Below are positions 1 through 11,180 of a stretch of 64,000 nucleotides of DNA, in pieces. Where the stretch lies: NCBI RefSeq assembly GCF_047948215.1, contig NC_134455.1, positions 350,081,991-350,145,990 of the forward strand. Reading direction: 5' to 3'. Under the pieces are notes generated by a model. It saw nothing but the letters and a program-made list of their open reading frames with translations, was not told where the DNA came from and searched no databases. The translations under genes and the position numbers were made by a program. Position 1 is the stretch's first letter. Each line of letters starts with the position of its first letter. Source of the stretch: Lycorma delicatula. Lineage: Eukaryota > Arthropoda > Insecta > Hemiptera > Fulgoridae.

Positions 1-890
1 TTCGATCTTATCACCTAGATAAAGTAGTAGAGTTATAAATATGCTTTTCTTTTTTGTCGTTTCTAAATTCAAAGTCACACTTTTGAACAGGTTACATTAT
101 ATAATTAACTTAAAATATTAATTTTCTCATGTATTTCGAAGATTTTTTTCAGGACTGGATAAAAAAAGTCTATTTTGTGTTTTTTTTTCATCAGTTTTGC
201 TTAATATAATACTAGCTTAACCAGTTTAATGAAATTTTATGCAATGACTTCTGAATATAATGCATATTCAAAATTCATTGCATAAATTGAAAGTATTTAA
301 TTTTAATTAAAATTAGTGAAAGGGGAGGATATATGGTCACCATTGAATAGGTACTTTTAATTTTAATTCAAAAATTAAATAGAATAATTTTTACTTCCTT
401 GTACGAAGTAAAGATAGTACTGTGATCGCAAAAAATTTCGGTTTTTAGATTTCATCTTCTTTTTTTCTTTTTTTTTACTTCCTTATACAACGTAAAGGAA
501 ATATTCTTATCGCAAAAAATTTTCGTTTCCAGACTTCAACAGAAATATCCATTTTGACCATCCTTGAATCCATCTTGACTAGTTTTGGAGTGATGTCTGT
601 ATATACATATGTGTGTGCATACGTATCCCGCATAACTCAAAAAACGATTAGTACGTTTAAATTTAGGATTTAGAACTGTTGTAACATCTAGTTTTACACC
701 TCCCTTTTTGATTGCAATCGAAATTAAAATTAAAATTTTAATTAATGAAATATTTTGATATTAAGGGAAGGCACATCGGTTCGAATCAGACTTCATCTAC
801 TTTTGTTTTTTTTCTTAACTTTTTTCTTTTTTTTTTTTAAACTTTTCCTTTTTTAATTTAAATATATTAATTTAATAATTATTAATCGGT
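1..890. repeat. Left arm of a large inverted repeat
   Basis: The reverse complement of this stretch recurs at about 6690-7570. The first bases (TTCGATCTTATCACC) pair with the bases ending at 7570, and the match continues inward with scattered substitutions and small indels. The arm contains a reversed family A copy (about 395-915) whose 3' end is partly duplicated at 395-460 and 468-540; the same duplication is in the other arm, so the arms descend from one sequence. The arm starts at the window edge and may extend further left. Confidence 0.85.
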
Positions 891-915
891 GAATAAAGCG
901 CACAAAGAAGTCATG
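395..915 (-). repeat. Family A repeat, minus copy
   Basis: Shares with the copies at 6575, 7730, 21552 and 49439 the terminal motif ACTTCCTTGTACGAAGTAA, the internal block containing AAACTAGTCAAAATGGATTC, and the block TGATTCGAACCGATGTGCC. Lies inside the left arm of the large inverted repeat. No coding potential. Confidence 0.7.
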
Positions 916-1920
916 TGGTGTCTACATTAATTGTTTTTGTAATTCTTTACTTGCATAATTTAATGTTCCATTTAATTTCCTACTAGTTGTCTATCGATTA
1001 AACGGCTTTGCAAAGCTTTTACCGGGTAAGTTGCGTAGCCCTTTGCCCTCTTTTTTTAATTTTTTCTAAAATTTTTAAACCAATTCAATTATTATACAAC
1101 GTTTAAGTTACAACAATTTAAATTACGTTAATAAAAATAATAATAAATAAAACAAACAAAAACGAATCATTGCTTTTAACAATCCATAAAAGAGAAAGCT
1201 AAATTCAATCTTAACGTATAGCGTAGTTTGTAGATAGGCAGTCACGTAATGTTCCGTCAGGCGTGACTCGGTTTACAGTACTTCTAACGATAAGAATTCA
1301 CTTCTAACTTTTTTTTATTCTACTTCTAATCGGTTTAGAAACCGAGCAGAATTTAGAAACCAGCAGCAGCAGCAGCAGCTATTTTCGTAACTCAATTAAT
1401 ATTTTCTCAAAATACAGCCGCTTTAATTTTCTGTAAGATTTATCATATATCCTATATCTCTTTCAACAATAATATATCATTTCATAACGTATTGTTGCCA
1501 GATGTTTTGAGGAAAAATAATTACTTTTTACAAATCATAAAAGAAAAAACATTTCTGGCATTACATGTGAGTTTGACATTAGTAGATTTATTTTCCTACA
1601 AAATCACTACTTTAGGCTTGAACATTATTGATATTATTTACTTCTTAAAAGATTTCTACAGAGAAAATATTCCTCCTCAAAAAAACAATTGTAATTGCTC
1701 TGGCCTAATTAATAAGTCAAAACTCTGACTTATTGTAATTAATATAAAATTAAATGATTAATCATTATCATTTTTGAAAATTATTTCTGATTAACAAATA
1801 TTTTTAAATTTGAATTATTATTATTATTAAAAATTTTTCTTTTTGTAATCTATCACATAACACTTATTTTAAATTTGTAAATTCTAAATTTTAAACCATA
1901 CATAATAAAGAATTATAGAC
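891..1920. other. Unassigned AT-rich stretch
   Basis: No gene recognised. Holds a short CAG repeat of about six units near 1363-1380 and an A/T-rich 78-codon open frame at 1492-1728 with no recognisable motif, treated as chance. Confidence 0.5.
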
Positions 1921-2071
1921 AGGATTGAAGGCAGGAGTCAGATTAGGGAATGGACTGTCTCCTCATCACTTAAGTGAAGTGTCTTGGAAAAAGTCATAAG
2001 AGAATAAAACAAATCCTTTTCGGCACGCCGGAAGGCGGAAGTAGATTTCACCGGTGCTAAGTAGAGGATAA
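1921..2071 (+). repeat. Short repeat E, copy 1
   Basis: Shares a block containing CGGAAGGCGGAAGTAGATTT with 10160-10262, preceded in both by AGATTAGGAATGG-like sequence. It directly precedes a SINE-1 copy. Class unknown. Confidence 0.5.
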
Positions 2072-2230
2072 AGCAGGCCTCCGTGACGCGAGTGGTAGCG
2101 TCTCGGCCTTTCATCCGGAAGTCACGGCTTCGAATCCCGGCCAGGTATGGCATTTTCATACGCTAAAAAAATTGTCATTTATCTCATCCTCTGAAGCAAT
2201 ACCTAACGGTGGTTCTGGAGGTTAAAAAAA
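2072..2230 (+). repeat. SINE-1 (tRNA-derived SINE)
   Basis: The head has a tRNA-like A box region (GCGAGTGGTAGCG) and B box (CTTCGAATCCCGG), followed by a body containing CATCCTCTGAAGCAATACC and an A-rich tail after GGAGGTTAAA. The same order is seen at 19938, 36412 (reverse), 47083, 56015 and 57281. SINEs of this type are transcribed by RNA polymerase III and mobilised by LINE machinery; which LINE is unknown here. Confidence 0.85.
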
Positions 2231-2429
2231 GTAGGGGACAAAAAAGATTTCCATCTTAATGCTAAGAAAATCTTCAAATTTATTCAATACGACAATGGTT
2301 GCATGTGAAAAAAGTTTCACATGTTTAGCATACGAGAAACCCCATCTTCTTACAATTCCAGCAATATTTTGGTTATCCCTTGCAGTAAGGGTTGATCGTA
2401 TAAATATTATTTCAGACAAACTAATGCGT

Positions 2430-2812
2430 TTTAGGTAATGTTTAGAGTACTAAAGACCACTTTAAACTGAATCGATACTGTGCCTATTAAGGGAGGTATG
2501 ATTTTTTTTTTTTGTCTTTGAAACCCAATTTTTTCCACCCTCTGAGCCTGGTTGGTGATATCAAAAACCTTTACTAAGAAAAGTTTTAAGCTGTTATCCA
2601 AAGAATAGTAACTTTAAACGAATTTGAAATTTTATTTAATAAAAAAGTTATAGCGATATTTTATTTTTCAGAATATCCCCCATTTCCATGCCCATGGCCC
2701 GATTTTGCCCATTAACGAAATCGTCCGAGATTTTGGTCGTTATATTTTATGTATCAGTTTGAAAGTGATTGGTGCAAAATTACGGCAGTTATCATGTCCA
2801 CAAGAAAGTGAA

Positions 2813-2846
<34 letters not shown>

Positions 2847-2990
2847 ACATATAAACCTTTGAGCTGACGGTGGTTTTGGGGTCTGGGGGATGTGAAACGC
2901 GAAGATATGTCGAAATTTTTCCGAAGTCGAATCATGGTGCATTGCAATAGGTAGCTTTCTTATGAAATCTACCTAAAAGCTTGCCATGAG
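2430..2990 (+). repeat. Family C repeat, copy 1
   Basis: The distal half matches 11018-11180: an AT/TG microsatellite, then ATAAACCTTTGA, GGGGTCTGG(A/G)GGATGTGAAAC and ATCTACCTAAAAG. The proximal part (2430-2800) is seen once here. It ends just before an RTE-like LINE tail. No coding capacity seen. Confidence 0.6.
2812..2847. repeat. (TA)n(TG)n microsatellite
   Basis: Alternating AT run of about 18 bases followed by an alternating GT run of about 18 bases, inside family C. The second family C copy has the AT run only. Confidence 0.9.
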
Positions 2991-2999
2991 CGAAACCTT

Positions 3000-3925
3000 G
3001 CTGGCCTGAAGAAAGTCAAATTGGGATATACGAGGGAGAATCTGATCATTGATTTCCTGATCTTTGCAGATGATCTCGCTCTCTTAGCAGAAGATATTAA
3101 ACGGCAGGATAACTAAATGTTCTACACTGAATTGCCAAAAATGCAGATTTACAAATTTCCATAGAAAAAAAGAGTATATGATAACTGTTAAGAACACACC
3201 AAAATTATAACGTACAGAACTCGGAAGAATTAAGAAAACGAACAAATTTAGATACTTGGGTGAAGTTACCTAATCAAATGGAATGGACGAGGAAGCAAAC
3301 ATCACCAGGATCAATAAAATTCTAAAATCCTATCGCCTAAAGGACATGTATAATAAGAAACGGATTTGGAGGATGGACAAGCAGGCGCTATAGAATTGAA
3401 ATCCGATCAGGAGTTTAATACTAGGCAGAATGCGATAGTTCTGAACCAAGAGGAAATAGACGAACTGGAACTTACTGAAACGCGAGTACTAAGAAAACTC
3501 CTCAGGCCCGAAAAGCTAAAGACGGTTATAAATTAAGGAAGAATAAGGAAATTTGCCGGAAGTTAGAATCACGGTAGCAATACGTAAGTGAAGACTGACA
3601 TTTTACGGACATCTGACAAGAATGGATTCAAAAAGTTCACGAAAAGAATTTTTGACAAGTATAATGGTGATAAGACGAATATTAAATGGTCCAAACAAGT
3701 TAAAGAGAACCTAAGAATAGTAAATATAAACATGATCAATTTAAAAGGCTGAAGGTTGCTTAGGGAAAAAAATATTAGAATTCAAAGGGATCCAGAAAGA
3801 AAAGAAAGAATGCGCTAATCTAAAGTAGGCGGAAGAAAGAAGGAAACGGCACAGTGAAAAAATGGACTATTGGAGAGCTAAAAAACTAGGCCAAATTCTA
3901 TGTGGTCCTACAGTGACCGATGTCG
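3000..3925 (+). pseudogene. RTE-like LINE reverse transcriptase, 3' part, decayed
   Basis: One frame reads ...LIIDFLIFADDLALLAED..., which contains the F-A-D-D catalytic motif of LINE reverse transcriptases. Frame shifts later give a KFRYLGEVT-like segment (thumb region) and the C-terminal stretch seen in RTE-like insect elements, with ELxETRVLRKLL. Stops and frameshifts are frequent (the first stop is about ten codons after the catalytic motif), so it cannot encode enzyme. The 5' part (endonuclease and fingers) is absent, as is usual for 5'-truncated LINE copies. Another fragment of a similar element lies on the minus strand at 14440-14800. Class assignment to RTE-like is by motif recall, not a search. 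Confidence 0.75.
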
Positions 3926-4789
3926 AAAAAAAGAATTGTAGCAAAATTTCTTTTATTTTGACGTTTTTTTGGACAATAAATCTTCTAAGATATATAAAAT
4001 CCTGCCAAATTATGAAATTCATTTTTATTAAATAAATGTTTTATTCTAACTGGCACATTATAAATAAATTGCATAGACCACGTCAAGAATTCACAGATAT
4101 GTTACGTTGAACAAAAAAAGAACTGCTTTAATGTTTAGATTGATGGATCAAGAAAAAACTTAAATTATCAATTAAAAATTAATTATATAAAATAAAATAA
4201 CATACATACGTACAAGTAAATATATACTCGTAAAGACCAGACCGAAAGTGACAGAAAATTACTTCATTATAATTTTAAATTGTATCAAGAATTCTTTATA
4301 TATTGGAAAATTTCTAGAAATAGAATAAATTGTTAAAAATAAAAATTAAACAAGACAATAGATTAATAACATAATTTATATTTCATTCTGTTATGGTAAA
4401 AAATATTAAGAAAATACATTTTTCAGAAACAGTTTTGAAAATATAAATTGAGAACTGTTTTTTTGAAGTTGGTATTATTAACAGCTGAGATCAACAGAAA
4501 TTCGTTTATTGGATATAAATATTTTTATATACTTTCAAACTGAGAGTCCTGAATACTTTGAAATAAAGAATATTCAGACGTAATTTCTGTTTACAGGTAT
4601 TGTAATGAAAACACACAAGCTGCAAATCATGTATTTGATGAAAGATTCTAAATCCAAAAATATTTTCTTAATTATTTCAAGGTTTACACACCACTTGATT
4701 TTTTTCTCATTATGTTGGAGTTACAATGCCTCCCCAATAGGGCACTTTGGGGGTTTGAGGTGATCTTTATTAAAAAAGCAGTTGTAGAA
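3926..4789. other. Unassigned AT-rich stretch
   Basis: No gene or repeat recognised. Confidence 0.5.
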
Positions 4790-5540
4790 CTCTCCCGTCA
4801 CGTTGCTTTTTTCTGATGCACGACTTACACACACCTTATTTTAAAATATTTATGATTTTATTTAAATATAATAATGGTTTTAATTAAATGATTTTAAATA
4901 AAACGCGCGTGCATACTGTTTTTAATTTGCTTGGGTCTGGAGATACTAGCGGCCACTTTAAATATTTTGTACACTTTAAATATTATTATTCGGTTATTTA
5001 ATTTTACCGCTTACCTGTGACGTCAAAACATAGCAGAAGACTACTGTAGCTGTACGTCAGTACTACACTAGCGCTCGTTATGGTGAAAGGGAATACTAAT
5101 GACGCAGTATACCCATTTATTCACTAGTTTATTTAGAGCATTCTTTGGGATGAGAGTCCAATTTAGCGAATTTTTTCTTGAAAAATTATTTTTTAATTGT
5201 TAACAAATATGCTTAAGAAAAATAAGACCTTAATTAGGCGAAATCTCGAGATGATGAGGGTGACCTTGCTCTACAGCCTCACTCCCTAGATCATTTAAGT
5301 TGAAAATTAAATGGCGTCAATGTCTATATATAGAAGTAATCTCACCAAGTTTGGTCCAAAACCAGTAGTTCCGGTGATTTAGAGGGAAAATTTTAATCCG
5401 GTTTTTGGGTTTTTTAGGTTCCTTAGGTGTTAAAACGTACAGATCCGGTGAAAAAAGTGTATGTCCAAATTGGACCGATTGCAATACTTCCCCTTCTAAA
5501 GCTATAGCTCTGCTATAACTCTAGACGGGAAAGTAAAAAT
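4790..5540 (+). repeat. Family B repeat, copy 1 (tRNA-like core missing)
   Basis: Shares TTCTGATGCACGACTTACAC-type 5' sequence, the block CGAAATCTCGAGAT, the block TATATAGAAGTAATCT and the terminal GACGGGAAAGTAA with copies at 24290, 31490 (reverse), 33470 and 57484. The central tRNA-like segment found at 24530 and 33690 is missing. Ends in an imperfect hairpin, CTTCTAAAGCTATAGC against GCTATAACTCTAGACGG. Confidence 0.75.
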
Positions 5541-6090
5541 AGTTCGTTTCGAATAAAAACATTTGCTAAAATTTAGTCTTCTATGATTAACTGTTGAAAA
5601 GTTGTGTAACTGTTGCCATAATTGAATTGCCATTAAAATTGTGTAATCATATCATTAGTTATTAAAGAATTAGGTTATTATTAATGAAAAATAAATAGTG
5701 GAATTATATTAATTGTTCATTATATAAGCAGAATGGAAAAAAATAAAATGAAATTAAACAAGCATTCTAGAAATTGTAAATAAATTGTGAAATATTTTAC
5801 CTGAATAATATTATATATCTCTCAATTGTAGTCTCAGCAAATTTTCTATTTTCCTTCCATTAACAAACTTTCCTCGGTTAGAAATTTGTTCCAGACTAAC
5901 TTTACGTACAATGGTGAAAACTTTAACTTCACAAGCTTGCTTATTTATACGTCAATTTACTTCTTGAACAAACTTTTTTTATTCTCAATAGGTATACAAT
6001 TAATTATAACAATTTAATTTTTATTATCATTTTTTTTTTTTTTTTTGTTTAAGCAAGAATTATTTTTAGTGAATTTATTTTTAAATTAAT
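5541..6090. other. Unassigned AT-rich stretch
   Basis: No gene recognised. A 19-base T run followed by TTAAGCAAG and TAG near 6030-6070 resembles a splice acceptor before the frame at 6095, but random AT-rich sequence can produce this. Confidence 0.4.
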
Positions 6091-6094
6091 AAAT

Positions 6095-6337
6095 TTGATA
6101 AATATAAAGAGGAAGAAAACTTTAAGACCAAAAATAAAAAGATTAAGACAGGATGATGAATATGAAGAGAAAGAAAATTTGAAAATTAGAGAACGTGCTC
6201 ACAAATTAAAATCTGGAGAATTATTTCAAACCAAAGAGCTAATAGATGATTGGCAAAAAAAACAAATAAACGAAATGATGATCAACTCCGACTTAAGGAG
6301 AATATTGTCCGACAATTACAGAGGAGTAATGGACTAA
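6095..6337 (+). CDS. Hypothetical charged 80-residue open frame
   Basis: Unrecognised. The predicted peptide is very rich in Lys, Glu, Arg and Asp and could be helical in the middle (EEKENLKIRERAHKLKSGEL). No signal peptide, membrane segment or known motif is visible. The annotated start codon is ATA-like rather than ATG, so a true start, if any, would lie elsewhere or the frame would be an exon fed by the pyrimidine-rich tract just upstream. It lies between the arms of the large inverted repeat and could be a remnant of that element's own protein, an exon of a host gene, or chance. Its codon composition is less extreme than the surrounding AT-rich noise, which is the only reason to keep it. 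Confidence 0.2.
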   Translation: MINIKRKKTLRPKIKRLRQDDEYEEKENLKIRERAHKLKSGELFQTKELIDDWQKKQINEMMINSDLRRILSDNYRGVMD

Positions 6338-6574
6338 AAGATAAGACTTTTTTGCAATTTATCGGGCATGTATGCCTCAGTGTATATGTTGTTTTTGTGA
6401 GGGTCTATTTTTCATTCACTGTGTAGTCAAATTTAGTGTAGATAAAATTAAACAGAAATTCCAGAATAATTAAATAAAGTTAAACACATATTAAGCAATA
6501 AATTTCAAAAATAATACGATTCTAAATTATAATTTTCAATTAGTATTAAATAATTAGATGTTTCACCAAATCAT

Positions 6575-7190
6575 TTACTTTTACTTTTTAAAAGTACATA
6601 AAATTTTATTTCACTAATATTTTTTTCATTTTTTTTTATTATCATTGAATTATTATTTATTGTAAAAATTTTGTTACATTCACGAATTAATAATTATTAA
6701 ATCAATATATTTAAATTTAAAAAAGGAAAAGTTAAAAAAAAAAAAGAAAAAAGTTAAGAAAAAAAACAAAAGTAGATGAAGTCTGATTCGAACCGATGTG
6801 CCTTCCCTTAATATCAAAATATTTCATTAATTAAAATTTTAATTTTAATTTCGATTGTAATCAAAAAGGGAGGTGCAAAACTAGACGTTACAACAGTTCT
6901 AAATCCGAAATTTCAACGTACTAATCGTTTTTGAGTTATGCGAGTTACGTATGCACACACATATGTATATACAGACATCACTCCAAAACTAGTCAAAATG
7001 GATTCAGGGATGGTCAAAACGGATATTTCTGTTGAAATCTGGAAACGAAAATTTTTTGCGATCAGAATATTTCCTTTACGTTGTTTAAGGAGGTAAAAAC
7101 AATTAAAAAAATAAAAAAGGAGATGAAATCTGAAGACCGAAATTGTTCGTGATCACAGTACTTCCTTTACTTCGTACAAGGAAGTAAAAA
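6575..7190 (+). repeat. Family A repeat, plus copy
   Basis: Carries TGATTCGAACCGATGTGCC, AAACTAGTCAAAATGGATTC and the terminal ACTTCGTACAAGGAAGTAA. Lies in the right arm of the large inverted repeat. Its 5' flank at about 6480-6575 is also found reversed at 34975-35040. Confidence 0.75.
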
Positions 7191-7570
7191 TTATTCTATT
7201 TAATTTTTGAATAAAAATTAAAAATACCTTTTCCATGGTGACCATATCTCCTCCCCTTTCACTAATTTTAATTAAAATTAAATACTATCAATTTATGCAA
7301 TGATTTTTCAATATGCATTATATTCAGAAGTCATTGCATAAAATTTCATTAAACTAGTTAAGCTAGTATTATATTAAGCAAAACTGATGAAAAAAAAACA
7401 CAAAATAGACTTTTTTTATCCAGTCCTGAAAAAAATCTTCGAAATACATGAGAAAATTAATATTTTAAGTTAATTAAATAATCTAACCTGTTCAAAAGTG
7501 ACTCTAGAAACGACAAAAAAGAATATCATCTTTATTATCTCGACTACTTTAGCTAGGTGATAAGATCGAA
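6690..7570. repeat. Right arm of the large inverted repeat
   Basis: Reverse complement of 1-890. The outermost matching bases are GATAAGATCGAA ending at 7570. Substitutions relative to the left arm show the arms have diverged since the duplication. Confidence 0.85.
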
Positions 7571-7729
7571 GACCATTAGACAGTATCTTAGATACCTTTA
7601 GGATATTAAATTATGTAAAAATCGTTATCTACGCTTTGAGTAAAATTTTATGATACCGGATTCGTAATGTGTATCTCATGAAGAGAAATCATCAGGCCAT
7701 ATTTTATCCATATCGTTTCATCTAATCTG

Positions 7730-8137
7730 AAGATATAAAGGAAATACTTTATATACTTTAAATAAACATTTTATTTCGCTATAACTCTGGAACCAATGAT
7801 AATAAGTACCACTTATACATCTTTGAAAAGCTCTCAATGAGGGCTTATTACTGCAGTTAAGAAAAAGTCCAATTCCAAATTTGTTTTGATTTTGGGTTTT
7901 TTTGAACACTTTTGGTTCGGCTGATTGCAATCAAAAGGGAAGGTGCACAACTACATGTTATAACATTCCTAAATTCAAAATTTTAACATATTACAACAAA
8001 TCGTTTTTGAGTTATGACAGATACGTACGTACGCACAGACGTCACGCCGAAACTAGTCAAAATGGATTCAGGGATGGTCAAAATGAACATTTCCGTTGAA
8101 ATCTGAAAAATATCCTTTACTTCGTACAAAGAAGTAA
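7730..8137 (+). repeat. Family A repeat, 5'-truncated copy
   Basis: Begins in the block around TATAACTCTGGAACCAATGA, continues through AGGGCTTATTACTGCAGTTA and AAACTAGTCAAAATGGATTC, and ends ACTTCGTACAAAGAAGTAA. It lies directly outside the right arm of the large inverted repeat. Confidence 0.8.
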
Positions 8138-8529
8138 TAAAGTATTTTTATGCCAACTTTCAGTCTATTTTGATTTTAAAAAAAGATAAATTTCTGACAA
8201 TTTTTTCATGTTCAGTCGTCGTTACTTCATAGATTTTTTTACAGCTAAGTGCTTGCAAATTTTATTGCAAAATTCTACTTGTTTATTTTCAATTTAATCA
8301 AGTTATTATACATTAAAACGAAAAAATTGTGTTTTGTGACACCATTTATGGTGGTTTAACAATAATCTTTTCAAAAATTATTAGAAATACACAAACATCG
8401 ATGGCTAAATTATTATGAAATAGACGTCCTTCATTGGTAAATATCCCAGATGGTATAAATTGGTGAATAATTGTAGTTTGGAACAAGTGCAGATTTTAAA
8501 AATTTTTAGGATGTTTAATAACATCCTAA
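8138..8529. other. Unassigned AT-rich stretch
   Basis: Nothing recognised. Confidence 0.5.
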
Positions 8530-8722
8530 TACACCGGTATCGTGGATACCGGTGTTCTTTGGTGGTTGGGTTTCAATTAACCACACATCTCAGGAATGGT
8601 CGAACTGAGAATGTACAAGACTAACACTTCATTTACACTCATACATATCATCCTCATTCATCCTCTGAAGTATTATCTAAACGGTAGTTACCGGAGGCTA
8701 AACAGGAAAAAGAAGAAGAAGG
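8530..8722 (+). repeat. SINE-2 copy
   Basis: Shares with 29628-29805 and 57608-57780 (both reversed) the blocks GTTCTTTGGTGGTTGGGTTT, AATTAACCACAC, TGTACAAGACTA and CATCCTC. Its 3' tail (ATCCTCTGAAGTATT...GGAGGCTAAACAG) is a diverged form of the SINE-1 tail, so the two families probably share a 3' end. The head carries a perfect 11-bp palindrome (8531-8541 with 8545-8555). Confidence 0.75.
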
Positions 8723-8864
8723 ATGTTTAATAACACATATTATAGAAGTAAGTGTAAATAATAAAATAACTACTTTTAACCGTATGTATCATAACTAGAT
8801 ATGATATATCTAGATCCCTTAAAAATGAAACAACGAAGTATATAATATTAAAATTTTATTAGTC

Positions 8865-9360
8865 GGTAGTAATTCCTGCCGGACTTTACGTAGTGAAACA
8901 TGGGTTTTAACAGCAAGAGATATAAGCCGTTTGTAAACAGCTGTGATGAGATTACTGAGAACGACGTTGGGGTCAGTAGGGGGAGAATGTCAGAGTGATG
9001 AAGAAATTACAGACACATTTGGGGTCTATAGTCAAATTCAACAATTGAAGATCATCAACGGAGTCGGTTCAAGCAGTAGAAAGGATGGATAAAGATCGTA
9101 TTACTAAGAGGATCCTGACATATGCACCAAGTGGTACCCGAGATTCGGGCAGACCCAGGCACAAAAATACTGAAACATTAAGAGCTTATCTTACTAAGAA
9201 ATGAAAAGAATCTTAGAACTTGTTCTATAAATGAAAATAAAGAAAAAAATTCAAATTTGATGGTTGGTTTAAATTTGAAGCCGCAACAGCTTTATGGGCC
9301 TAATGCTTGTAATAGACTGAATGCTGGTATGTAGGTATTATAAGAAATATAGTTTTTGAA
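8865..9360 (+). pseudogene. LINE C-terminal region and 3' end, decayed
   Basis: Different frames read (Y)xxSETWVLTARDISRL, a DTFGVYSQIQQLKIINGV-like stretch, and VERMDKDRITKRI...SGRPRHK, which are landmarks of the C-terminal, post-RT part of several insect LINEs. The following A/T-rich part with GGGCCTAATGCTTG looks like the usual 3' untranslated tail. Frame changes are needed between each block, so the copy is dead. Domains upstream of the thumb are absent. Confidence 0.65.
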
Positions 9361-10159
9361 TTTATTTTATTCTATTTTCAGATCAAAAACCATACGAAAC
9401 TACCAAGTTTAAGTTCCAAAAATTTCAGTATGGTTTCATTTCATTATCCTTGGAGAGCGAAATTTTTCCAAGCTATAACTAAAAAACTTGTATGAACTTT
9501 TTTCCTTATTTTCATTCGTAGAATATGTTATGAAATTCTTACCTTTTCTTTCTGAGGTACTCTGTATATCTTTTTTCGACCTAATAAATCTTTTTTCCAT
9601 TTATAAAATAATTTAATTTATAAAATAAATAACTGGTATTTGAGATATTAATAATATTTTCTTCATGTTTCCCAATTTTATTTACAATTACACGAAGATG
9701 AAACAAATTATTATTGTTAATGGCAATAAGAGAACTGCAAAAAATAATTTTATTAAATTTAACACAGATAAACACACAAAGGTCTTGTTAGATTGAATCA
9801 AGAACGTATGAGATACATTAAATTGGTTGTGGAGTTGGGAAAAGGAAATGTAATTTATCGACTGTGCTCAATTTTATTTATTACCTAACCTGCTGGGCTA
9901 CCATTGTCATCATCTATATATTTTATCTTAATAATTGTTATTATTTACTAGCGTCCAGAAATTTAAGCAAAAGAGAAAAAACAAAATGAATATAGCTAAA
10001 AAATTTATTTGTCTTTATAAAAAATAATTTTTATAGACTATATTTATAGATACCGCTATTTTAATATAAATGAAATATTTAAATAGAATTGTAGCCTACT
10101 TCACTCAGATTTAGAACTATAAACAATTTCTTCTTCTGATCGATACGTATTAGTACCTT
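9361..10159. other. Unassigned AT-rich stretch
   Basis: No gene or repeat recognised. Confidence 0.5.
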
Positions 10160-10262
10160 AGATAGATCAGATTAGGAATGGGTAGTTATACTATTATAAA
10201 AAAATTCCTTTCGGCATCCCGGAAGGCGGAGGTAGATTTCACCGGGGTAAAATAGGGGTAGG
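10160..10262 (+). repeat. Short repeat E, copy 2
   Basis: Matches 1921-2071, including CCGGAAGGCGGAGGTAGATTT-type sequence (CGGAAGGCGGAGGTAGATT) and CACCGG. Class unknown. Confidence 0.5.
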
Positions 10263-10750
10263 CGAACTCGGATTATACGAGCACGTATCAAACATTACTT
10301 TCCATGATTTACGGACACTAAGTTTTCTCGTTAAACTACAAACTACTGCTAAATTTATCAAGACTTCCTTATGATTTTCCCTGAACTGCTTGACAACACA
10401 TCTATCTGAGGATTAGTGGGAGATTCTAGGTTTGTCTCTTAGTATTGATAAAAAAGACAATGTTTTCAGAAAGTATTATTTAAAAATATGTATAAATGTA
10501 AAAATTATGTTGAGAATATGATTTGAAAGTCCAGTAGGTCTACATTACCTACATTAAATATTGTCACTTGAAAAAATTAAATTATACGACTACACAGTAC
10601 TAAGTCACGGCAGTTTAAATGGGTTCATTTCAAATTCACTCAATACGACAATGATTTATGGAGAAAGACAATGCCTGATGACAACATTCCTGTCCGCTTA
10701 TTCTGAATTGCCCTTCGTACACATTGCAGAGTCACGCAGTATGAGGCTGC
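10263..10750. other. Unassigned stretch with a 64-codon frame
   Basis: A short open frame at 10561-10755 has no motif I recognise and starts at a non-ATG codon. Nothing else seen. Confidence 0.4.
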
Positions 10751-10764
10751 GGTGATGGTTGTGC

Positions 10765-11005
10765 CACGTACTATGAATTCCACCAAGAGCTGCAGACCAG
10801 CGTAGAAACATGGCTGAAAACACAGGCGGCTCCGTTCTATTACGAGGGTATTGGAAAGTTGGTACCACGCTACGACAAATGTCTAAATCGGAGTGGCGAC
10901 TATGTAGAGAAATAGCGTAACTATGTAAGTACTTGTTACAAATAAATTTTTTTTTATTTTCACTGTGGTTTTAATTTCGTGACCGATCGGACCTTGAAAA
11001 AAAAT
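10765..11005 (+). pseudogene. Mariner transposase C-terminus and 3' end
   Basis: A frame reads ELQTSVETWLKTQ, then IGKLVPRYDKCLN and GDYVEK followed by a stop, which is the typical end of mariner (SETMAR-like) transposases. The catalytic DDE/D core is missing. The sequence downstream (GACCGATCGGACCTTG then an A run) is consistent with a 3' terminal repeat, but no matching 5' repeat is found, so only the end of the element survives. Confidence 0.7.
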
Positions 11006-11017
11006 AACCCTCATGTA

Positions 11018-11180
11018 TATATATATATATAAATGTTATATAAACCTTTGAACTGAAGGTAGTATTGGGGTCTGGAGGATGTGAAACAGGAAGATATATC
11101 GAAATTTTCTGGAAATCGAATCATTGTACCAATTACAATATGCCGCTCTATTATGTAATCTACCTAAAAGGTATTGCCTT
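11018..11180 (+). repeat. Family C repeat, copy 2 (3' part)
   Basis: AT microsatellite followed by ATAAACCTTTGAACTGA, GGGGTCTGGAGGATGTGAAA and ATCTACCTAAAAG, matching 2812-2985. Confidence 0.7.

Noticed and set aside
1492..1728. 78-codon open frame, hydrophobic and Ile/Leu/Lys-rich
   Set aside because: Composition is what AT-rich noise gives; starts at a non-ATG codon; no motif.
2072..2150. Possible true tRNA gene at the SINE-1 heads
   Set aside because: The acceptor and anticodon stems do not pair cleanly and the same head recurs with a SINE body and A-rich tail, so these are SINEs.
1938..2159. 73-codon minus frame across the SINE
   Set aside because: It is an antisense reading of the short repeat E and SINE-1.
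10561..10755. 64-codon open frame beside the mariner C-terminus
   Set aside because: No motif, non-ATG start, and not in register with the mariner protein.
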